The notes under the pieces are model-generated. The model saw nothing but the letters and a program-made list of their open reading frames with translations, did no database searches and was not told where the DNA came from. The position numbers and the translations under genes are program-made. Positions 59,101 through 64,000 of a DNA stretch of 64,000 nt are shown piece by piece. The DNA is from Notospermus geniculatus (taxonomy: Eukaryota; Nemertea; Pilidiophora; Heteronemertea; Lineidae): positions 6,452 to 70,451 of the forward strand of contig NMRB01002961.1 of assembly GCA_002633025.1 (NCBI GenBank), written 5' to 3'. Each line of letters opens with the position of its first letter. Within the stretch, counting starts at the first letter, position 1.

Positions 59101-61492
59101 AACATGAACTACGCAGTATAATCACTGTAATATCTTCAGTGAGTGGTATCAGCGGTAGGTGCAAGTCGGGGAAGGTGATTTAGTTGGCTCAGCGGCAATA
59201 CTGTTCTTTTGACACTGAAGGATTTTTTAAAACAGGAGCTCTTTAACTGTCAATCTGGTCAGGGCACTTATGAACTATAACAACCAGATAAATGTATTTG
59301 ACAAGGGCCTCACTTTAAAGAATAAGACGAGCCAAAAGAGCTTGTGCAGTGGTTCATTCAAAAATCACTGTGCCGTCACTTTTGACCCACGGTCCACCAA
59401 ACTGACCTCGATTACACCAGTCCGGTTGAAGCGTGCTTAGCTCAACCCGGACTGAGCCCGCTTTGAAATTCAAGCGGGACAGGCCTGTTTACACTGCCAT
59501 TTGCTACCAGGACAAGCTGGCTCGACCTGTTTACATTCGCCAAAAGAGTACAGAACTGTGCTGGGTTCAGACCGAGCATGGAGTTCAGACTGAGCATGGA
59601 GTTCTGGAGTGTAAATGGGGCTATAGCCCCATTTTCTATGATGACGTCATCTGCACAAGCTCTATACCATCTTCCTATTGTATTAGGGGCATGTGACCCT
59701 GCCTTTATGTAGTGTTTGATCAAGTTTGGCTCATCATTTGGCTCATCAGATTACGTTTCGAGTACACACCCATCATGAACTCACCTCCCTGTTCCACTTT
59801 CTTACCAAGGAATTCGTCCACCATCTCGTATCCCTCATCTGTGTCCGAATCCGATTGGCCGTCAATGACCTCTGACCCCTCATCAGCATACTGTATAGGA
59901 ATATCATTGAAATTATTGTTCTCTGCATCCACGATTTTCTGCATGATGTGCGTCTCGTTCGGCGGCGCCCCCACGAATCTTAACCGTCCATCACTGACAT
60001 AGACCTCGTCGTAATCATCACCAGAGTCTGAATCACATGTAACATTTCTCGGTAAACATTCCTTTGAGTATGCAGAATCGACCTGATCCGTGCTGGACGA
60101 CGTTTTATCCGTTTTTGAATTGGGTCTTTGCTTACTTTGCCTCATTGCGTTCCGGTTCGGCGGTGGAAGCATGACGTCCTCATACTCACTCCCTGAACTT
60201 TCACCCTCCGATTCCTCCTTCTCAAGACTGATTGGTATATCGACAACTTGTTTCGGCGGCCCCGACATGCCCGACCGAGCAGCAGCAGTCACATTTTTAT
60301 ACTTCTCCAGGAGACTTTCTCCTTTCGATGCTTGAGCAGGTTGTTCAAGATCCATGTACGGAACATCTGGTGTGTTTGATCGAATATGAACCACTCTGAT
60401 TGGGCGAGACTGGTTCGGTGGAGTGCTAGGACGAGGTGGGGGAGTTGTACGTGGAGGGGTGATGGTCCGCGGTGGAGTGACGGTACGCGGTGGAGTGACA
60501 GTACGCGGTGGAGTGACCGTACGTGGTGGAGTGACCGTACGTGGTGGGGCCATCGTACGAGGTTTCGGTTCCGGCTTTTTCACTCCGGCAGCAGTTTTAT
60601 TATCACTAATTACTACAGGGTTAAGTACAGTTTTATCATCAGCACCAATTTTAAGATTTGCAGAAGGAATCTGACGAGGTTTTCTCCCCGGCTCCTGGTC
60701 TTTACCACCCGGCGACCCAGGTGATACACTTTTATCCATCCTGGCTGTTTTCAAAGTTGGCGAGGTAGAGGATTTTTCACGAGGAGCAGTTGGGTTGAGC
60801 TTTGTCACTGGTCTCAATGAAATATCACTGCCTTGTTTACCTTCATCACTTCTTAAGTCGTTAGCACTAAAATGTACCTCAGTCGTCTCCGAACCACCTG
60901 AAAGTTTCTGCGCCAATTTTTCTTGCTGCGTTGATGTTACACCCGAGTCACTGCTCCGTCTGTCCAACTCACTATTCTCAAACTTCCGCCGCAAACTTCC
61001 GAATGAATGTTTAACGCTCGGTTCATGTGAGAAAATGCTTCCACCGCTCATACTGAGACCACTCATGGAGCGGATCGACTCAGGACTACCAGAACCTTCT
61101 GTAGAAATCGTACTGTTACTGTTACTCCGATCGAAGGACTGGAACTTGGACAGAGACGTTTTTGTCTTGGTGGACGACCTGTGAGTGACCTTCACCTCCT
61201 TCACACCCGTTTCCGTAGTAACCCTGGTGTGCGTGACAACAGTTCGATGCGACCCTGTACCACTGGTAAGTGAGCTAGTACTGTTACTCGTAGCACTCGG
61301 GACACCCATTTGTTCAAATCTACTCTTCCAGGCGGCGCTACCTGGACCAATCGGAGAATCCCCAAAATGGTCCATGAGCGTTTTGAAACCTTCGTCTGAG
61401 AGCATCCCAGAGCCTGAAGTCATTCCTGCCATCCTTGGTTTTGGGGCCATCGGCGGTTTCAGACCCTGTGGTTTGGGTTTCTGGTCCGCCAT
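35200..61492 (-). CDS. Ephexin-family Rho guanine-nucleotide exchange factor (DH-PH-SH3)
   Basis: Activates Rho-family GTPases through a DH domain; vertebrate relatives are NGEF and ARHGEF5/15/16/19/26. Exons on the minus strand: 61492-59785, 58999-58957, 55847-55760, 54613-54138, 52127-52006, 49517-49389, 45898-45794, 45425-45335, 44939-44786, 44669-44531, 44408-44203, 43164-42932, 42780-42628, 42397-42187, 41926-41837, 41724-41555, 38452-38267, 37894-37815, 37673-37569, 35375-35200. They total 4665 nt (1554 aa plus stop), all phases compatible. Residues 1-1087 are low-complexity, Ser/Pro-rich, with a PRTVTPP array (about 311-357). DH is about 1104-1290 ([14 protein letters not shown]), PH about 1317-1460 ([16 protein letters not shown]), SH3 about 1462-1525 ([35 protein letters not shown]). 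CPQVQ before the SH3 resembles NGEF/ARHGEF5. Exons 52127-52006 and 49517-49389 are supported by phase and splice sites only and could be alternative. The ATG exon's acceptor at 61558 implies a further 5' UTR exon. Confidence 0.94.
36045..36045. other. Ambiguous base N beside a C run
   Basis: A single N follows a run of C in an RhoGEF intron; it marks an assembly or heterozygosity ambiguity. A second N is at 45937 next to a run of about 17 C. Confidence 0.95.
36179..36396. repeat. MITE with CAAAACGTCCCC motifs
   Basis: The ends are GTTACCAGTCAAAAC and GTTTTGACTGGCTAC. The arms repeat CAAAACGTCCCC on one side and GGGGACGTTTTG on the other, giving a strong hairpin. It lies in the RhoGEF intron between the last two exons. 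Confidence 0.85.
36708..36918. repeat. Inverted-repeat element with TTGCCC/GGGCAA motifs
   Basis: The ends TCGATTTTTAGC and GCTAAAATCGA pair. The interior repeats TTGCCCG, CAAGTGCT and ACTTGTCCG. It directly precedes the family D copy at 36933. Confidence 0.65.
36933..37144. repeat. MITE family D, copy 2
   Basis: Same terminal and inner inverted repeats as 10357-10565 and near-identical interior. It lies in an RhoGEF intron. Confidence 0.85.
38090..38252. repeat. MITE family G, copy 1 (copy 2 at 49748-50126)
   Basis: The ends GGGGCGGATCCAGG and CTGGATCTGCCCCC pair. The right edge is about 15 bp from the donor of the RhoGEF exon 38452-38267. The second copy shares CGGATCCAGGGG and CTGGATCCGCC termini. 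Confidence 0.75.
39300..39800 (+). repeat. tRNA-like SINE with an inverted flanking repeat
   Basis: GGCTGGTTAGCTCAGGAGGT ... GAGCGCTTGCCT ... GGTTCGAATTTCGAC (39640-39710) has A-box and B-box spacing of a tRNA, followed by TTTTT. Sequence near 39370-39395 (TTTTTATTCCCACCGCATTT) is the reverse complement of sequence near 39764-39785 (AAAATGTGGTGGGAATAAG), so the tRNA-like head sits inside a larger repeat. Confidence 0.65.
40036..40260. repeat. MITE with CATCCTGAGAACATC termini
   Basis: Left CATCCTGAGAACATCAGGGG and right CCCCGATGTTCTCAGGATGA are inverted. The interior is GC-rich (GGGGGCAAAAGCCTC; GGGCAACTGCCCCC). It lies in an RhoGEF intron. Confidence 0.8.
40330..40616. repeat. MITE family H, copy 1 (copy 2 at 62669-62809)
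   Basis: The ends are CAGGGTTTCCGCCAGAG and CTGGCGGAAACCCTG. The interior includes GTACCCTCAAAAA and long A/T runs. The copy at 62669-62809 has ends CAGTGTTTCCACCAGAG and CTGGCAGAAACCCTG. The ends resemble those of hAT elements. Confidence 0.8.
42398..42627 (-). repeat. RhoGEF intron made of tandem copies of its own splice-donor region
   Basis: On the minus strand the intron starts GTAAGTTATCAT right after exon sequence ACTCACAAAACTATC. The rest is about seven degenerate units of 22-55 nt, each starting ACTCA and continuing CTATTGTAAGTTATCAT or close variants. The last unit runs ACTCACTAAAACTATTTTCA into the acceptor TTTCAG. At least two units carry a full GTAAGT and one GTGAGT. Confidence 0.9.
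43321..43795. repeat. MITE family B, copy 1 (475 bp)
   Basis: It begins TAAAGCCTAGCGTACATTGC and ends GCAAGTGCGATGTAC, with CACTTGCGACTGGATRCAAC and its complement along both arms. Four copies lie in or beside this one gene: 43321-43795, 48543-48998, 56612-56900 (truncated) and 61753-62227. Confidence 0.9.
43804..44138. repeat. MITE with ACCGTATTTTC / TATAAGGCGCAC ends
   Basis: The left end is TACCGTATTTTCCCGACTAT and the right end ATAGCCCGAAAATTACGGTA, flanked by TA. TATAAGGCGCACC recurs inside near both ends. It lies nine bases from the family B copy in the same RhoGEF intron. Confidence 0.85.
46541..46990. repeat. Minisatellite, about 22-bp unit
   Basis: About 20 degenerate copies of CCCACTGATGTGATCATGTC, with TGATGTGATCAT as the invariant core. 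It lies in the 3.5-kb RhoGEF intron between exons 49517-49389 and 45898-45794. Confidence 0.9.
47392..47654. repeat. MITE family C, copy 2
   Basis: Same termini and interior as 5703-5930, with an internal insertion around 47510-47545. Confidence 0.8.
48543..48998. repeat. MITE family B, copy 2
   Basis: It begins TTTAAGCCTAGCGTACATCG and ends near GTGACATATGCTAGAC. Same palindromic organisation as 43321-43795. Confidence 0.85.
49748..50126. repeat. MITE family G, copy 2
   Basis: The ends GGCACGGATCCAGGGGCGG and CTGGATCCGCC are inverted; it is longer than copy 1. RhoGEF intron. Confidence 0.7.
51131..51588. repeat. MITE family E, copy 3
   Basis: It starts CATAAAGGAATCAGCATTTT and ends ATGTTTGATTCCTTTATG. 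GAGAGACATCTGCTGGCAAC is shared with the other copies. RhoGEF intron. Confidence 0.8.
52203..53610. mobile_element. Composite 1.4-kb element with 40-bp inverted ends
   Basis: Left GTGGATGGTAGGGAGTCCAA and right TTGGACGACCTGCCATCCAC pair, with ATATGGATTTT immediately inside. Interior from left to right: a perfect hairpin around 52244-52315 (arms AAAAGTTATATCGGAC), a TTTTAATGCC-rich block (52385-52920), then two direct copies of about 290 bp (52978-53262 and 53264-53530) sharing CCACCTGGTGGCCAAGC and TATGTACCAAGTTTCA. A GGACGACGACG run ends it. No transposase frame was seen. Confidence 0.75.
53805..54043 (-). repeat. tRNA-derived SINE, second copy
   Basis: Diverged copy of the SINE at 4505-4855, same orientation, with degenerate A and B boxes. 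It ends about 95 bp downstream of the donor of exon 54613-54138. Confidence 0.75.
55179..55350. repeat. MITE with TAGAACCTCCCATAGTGGAC termini
   Basis: Inverted ends (AACCTCCC ... GGACACCTCT and AGAGGTGTCC ... GAGAGGTTCC) around a unique centre, 172 bp. Located in the RhoGEF intron between exons 58999-58957 and 55847-55760 or its flank. Confidence 0.75.
55506..55733. repeat. Repeat family F, inverted copy
   Basis: Reverse complement of 33968-34200, sharing GTGATTGCATCATTCTCCAA and CATTGTCAATAGAGGTCTCC. It ends 27 bp from the donor of the RhoGEF exon 55847-55760. Confidence 0.8.
56612..56900. repeat. MITE family B, truncated copy
   Basis: It has the TTTAAAGCCTAGCGT end and internal GTAACATCCAGGGCATTGAG but lacks most of the second arm. 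Confidence 0.8.
57735..57885 (+). repeat. Widespread invertebrate SINE-like fragment
   Basis: CACCTCTGAGGTTCCGGCTTC GATTCCCGG is B-box-like and is followed by TTTTCTCCGGGTGCTCCGG, a motif I recognise from repeats of many marine invertebrates. Confidence 0.55.
58535..58694. repeat. GC-rich MITE with CGTTCGGAGAGCTTCCCCG ends
   Basis: Left CGTTCGGAGAGCTTCCCCGA and right TCGGGGAAGCTTTCCGAACA are inverted, 160 bp, with inner inverted GGCGCGAGAG-like segments. RhoGEF intron. Confidence 0.85.
59406..59635. repeat. Repeat with a relic at 42790-42862
   Basis: CAGTCCGGTTGAAGCGTGC and AACCCGGACTGAGCC correspond, in reverse complement, to sequence at 42795-42845. Both end in GGGGCTATAG. RhoGEF intron. 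Confidence 0.6.
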
Positions 61493-61557
61493 TTTATCCT
61501 CTGTGCAAACGCTCGCTTTCCACTGTCTTCAGGCTGACATCGTTATCGTTTGGTCAC
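61493..61557 (-). other. 5' UTR part of the RhoGEF start-codon exon
   Basis: The acceptor GTCATTTCAG on the minus strand ends at 61558. The 65 bases before the ATG are therefore spliced 5' UTR. A donor matching GGA|GTAAGT at about 63355 (minus) is a candidate end of the upstream non-coding exon. Confidence 0.6.
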
Positions 61558-61752
61558 CTGAAATGACAAGAGTAATCACAGCATTACCCTACGGTTTAGT
61601 TTCAAGACATGGCGCTCAAAAACTGGACTTCCAATGGCAAAACGACAGTCCGGATCTGAAGGATCGCTGGTGGTGGTGGTGGCTCTGAAGAAGCAAAGAC
61701 TGTCCTCACTCGTGAAGACCAGCAGGTCTGGGTTTATATTACCTCTAACTGC

Positions 61753-62227
61753 CTAAAGCCTAGCGATCGCACTTGCGACTGGATGCAACTAGTCGCCACT
61801 GAGGTACCTGGCAACTGGGAGGATCTAGCTGGAAGTGGAGGCGACTGATCAGTCGCCAGAAACAATCGATGTACGCACGCCACCCTCGCGACTCGCTGGA
61901 ACTGAGAATTTGCCTGTCGCCGCGAGTTCCACATGTTCAACTTTCTAGCGACTGGTTGTATACAGTTACATGTATGTTCAGTTGCTGTGATGTATGCGGA
62001 CATGTGACTGACCACTGCCAGTTTTCTGAACAAAACCTAGTCTCGTTGAATCTCAACGCCCTGGATGTTACCGGAGTTGCTGCCAGACGCAAGTGCAGGA
62101 CATGACAACTGTTGGATCTTCAGTTTTTCTGAGTTGCTGAATTTGCAATGTGCGGGCAACGCGTACATCACCAGTGACTGATTGGACCAGTTGCTTGCAG
62201 TCGCAAGTGCGATGTACGCTAGGCTTT
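61753..62227. repeat. MITE family B, copy 4 (475 bp)
   Basis: It begins CTAAAGCCTAGCGATCGCAC and ends GCAAGTGCGATGTACGCTAG, the most symmetric copy. It lies in the probable 5' UTR intron of the RhoGEF. Confidence 0.9.
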
Positions 62228-62668
62228 TTCAGCATAGGGCCTACTGGTACAAATATACTGACCCATCAGACTGCCATGAAATAGTACAGTCAAACACCTA
62301 TAGGTGGGAACACTGCATAACCAACCATCTACCCAACCCAGCACCAAGGCCTAGCACATTGGTAGTACATGTAAAATACCAGTGTATGGGTGAATGAAAT
62401 ACTTCCTTTACACATCATAAAATGCACAACATAATTTCTCATTTTTTAGCCATCATCATTGGCAAAAGAATTCCCCTCATCTTCAAAGATGCAACAGCCA
62501 GCAGGTATGCAAATATTTTATCACCTGCGCTAGTTTTTCTTGGCTCTCATTTAGGGGTAGTTTAGCTCAACTGTAAATCATCATGGTGCAGCTTTGGAAC
62601 GAGTAAATGTTTTAGCAAAGTTGTGTCATGCCATATTCTAGAGGCACTGAATAAACAGAGGGGAGTTA

Positions 62669-62809
62669 CAGTGTTTCCACCAGAGGGTACTCAGGATATG
62701 TGAGTACCCTCAAAGGAACAGAAAAGGGCCATATTTACTTTAATTTCATGGGGTTTTTGCTGATTTTGAAGAAATTATTACCCTCAAAAAATTTCTGGCA
62801 GAAACCCTG
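62669..62809. repeat. MITE family H, copy 2
   Basis: Ends CAGTGTTTCCACCAGAG and CTGGCAGAAACCCTG. Internally deleted relative to 40330-40616. Confidence 0.75.
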
Positions 62810-62873
62810 GAGTAGACACTCCCACATGTCCCACTGCCTCAGATTCCAGAATACAGAATTGAGATGAGGATAT

Positions 62874-63240
62874 GTAGACCTAGAACAGATCTAGAATACT
62901 AACTCTCAGATTGTAGAATACAGACTAAGCACATGACAGATTGTTGGGTGCAGGCCAGAATGGCGGAAACTAAGACACACTCAGAATCAGATTGTAGAAT
63001 ACAGAACGTAGGATACAGAGTGTACAGTATGTAGGCCTAGAATACAGATCTAGAATACGCTCTCAGGTTGTAGAATACGACCTACATGTAAATACATGAC
63101 AGATTGTTGGGGCAGGCTAGAATGGAGAAAATTAAAGACACGTTCAGATTGTAGAATACAGAACGACGCAGAGCGTACGCCTAGAATACAGATCCTAGAA
63201 TACATTCTCAATTTGCAGAATAATACAGCCTCCAGAACGT
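62874..63240. repeat. Tandem repeat, about 150-155 bp unit
   Basis: Starts at about 62875, 63029 and 63178, each with CCTAGAAYACAGATC followed by TAGAATAC. The first two units share ATGACAGATTGTTGGG and CAGATTGTAGAATACAGAAC. The third is partial. Confidence 0.8.
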
Positions 63241-63355
63241 AGGATATGGAGTGTAGAATGCACAACCTGCGACAGACTAGAATATACTCTCACTTACATG
63301 TGGAACTATAGAATACAAACCTTACAAATTAGATGAACACAAACAGAAAACTTAC

Positions 63356-64000
63356 TCCACAGCAGAATGTCGGCACTTTGACTGACAGAGTTTATCCGAG
63401 TAGAATCTCCAACCCACTTGATTCATGGTAAATTCTCAGCCAAACAGGAAGAGTTCTGGCCGATCATTGGCCTTTTCCTTCCTCATGCAGGGAATATACC
63501 AGAAATATGACAAGGATATGACGTAGGCCGAGTGGAGTTGATGACATGGGAACAGCACTCCACCATGAATCTGATACTAACAATCATCTACAGTTTACTA
63601 ACTATTCAAAATATGACACAGTTCTTTATCAATGATGATGGAGATAGCATAATTACCCAGATGATTTCATCCAACAGTCTACACCCACTAAACCTCCGTA
63701 ACAGGGACACCTCGGGAAGAGGTCCTGGTGTCCTGATTACAGAGGTCAAAATGAACGGGAATGACTTCCGGATTTTACATGTAGTAGTGAGGTGTCTGCC
63801 TGAGGTTCTAATCTGCTGCACTTCCCACACCATTTGACATTCCAACAGTCACAGCAGTACAAAGGTATCCCTCTCCAATTTCACAACAAGTGCAACCAAT
63901 ATCAACGAATTTGGCACATATTTATTCTCCAAAAATTGATAAGCCCTTGAATGCAGAACCATTACACAAGTACAATATTCAAAGTACTTACAATCATAGA
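63356..64000. other. Probable RhoGEF 5' flank, no assigned exon
   Basis: Two minus-strand GTAAGT donors (ends near 63356 and 63990) may mark alternative non-coding first exons. The plus-strand frame at 63532-63837 has no motif or splice support and is not called. Confidence 0.3.

Noticed and set aside
61185-61688. 167-codon plus-strand frame over the RhoGEF start exon
   Set aside because: Antisense of a well-supported coding exon; no splice or motif support.
43484-62105. Similar small frames in several family B MITE copies
   Set aside because: The similarity (such as ALDVTGVA) follows from nucleotide similarity of the element, and frames are broken differently in each copy.
63532-63837. 101-codon plus-strand frame near the right edge
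   Set aside because: No recognisable motif, no acceptor/donor context, AT-rich composition like its surroundings.

Overview
The window is intron-rich animal nuclear DNA with GT-AG introns, one AT-AC intron, several tRNA-derived SINE heads, many short inverted-repeat transposons (MITEs) and about 40% G+C by eye. The proteins are close to vertebrate orthologues, but compact introns packed with MITEs and ACATGTA-type low-complexity sequence suggest a marine invertebrate (amphioxus, hemichordate, echinoderm or mollusc-like). I cannot name the species. Two single N positions (36045, 45937) show that this is assembled draft sequence.

Layout. (1) 1-2402: repeat-rich DNA containing a CCGCGG-palindrome element, hairpins and a 171-bp MITE. 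(2) 2403-13007, minus: DHX36 DEAH-box G-quadruplex helicase; 20 coding exons join in one frame to about 1062 aa. (3) 13058-15161: a hairpin MITE, a probable DHX36 promoter area with an NRF-1-like site, and unassigned DNA. (4) 15162-16200, plus: last coding exon and 3' UTR of an unidentified gene, convergent with NOP2. (5) 16628-24384, minus: NOP2/NSUN1 (p120) rRNA m5C methyltransferase; 15 exons, about 853 aa, including a textbook U12-type AT-AC intron. (6) 24385-25137: shared head-to-head promoter region. (7) 25138-31420, plus: AT-hook and multi-C2H2 zinc-finger protein of about 1352 aa with an unusual QFxVIQ repeat array and a small uncharacterised domain. (8) 31420-35199: intergenic, several MITEs. 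(9) 35200-61557, minus: an ephexin-type RhoGEF (DH-PH-SH3) of 20 coding exons, about 1554 aa, whose introns hold most of the repeats. (10) 61558-64000: upstream or 5' UTR-intron sequence of the RhoGEF, with a MITE and a 155-bp tandem repeat.

The exon models were built by hand from splice signals, reading-frame phase and similarity to remembered family proteins. All four main models sum to a whole number of codons, which supports them. DHX36 and NOP2 are housekeeping RNA-metabolism genes. The zinc-finger gene shares a probable promoter with NOP2. A DHX36 gene in the neighbourhood of an ephexin-family RhoGEF recalls the human DHX36-ARHGEF26 neighbourhood on 3q25.

The most interesting items are the AT-AC intron in NOP2, an RhoGEF intron built almost entirely of tandem copies of its own 5' splice-site region, the QFxVIQ array in the zinc-finger protein, and the many MITEs lying within tens of bases of DHX36 splice sites.
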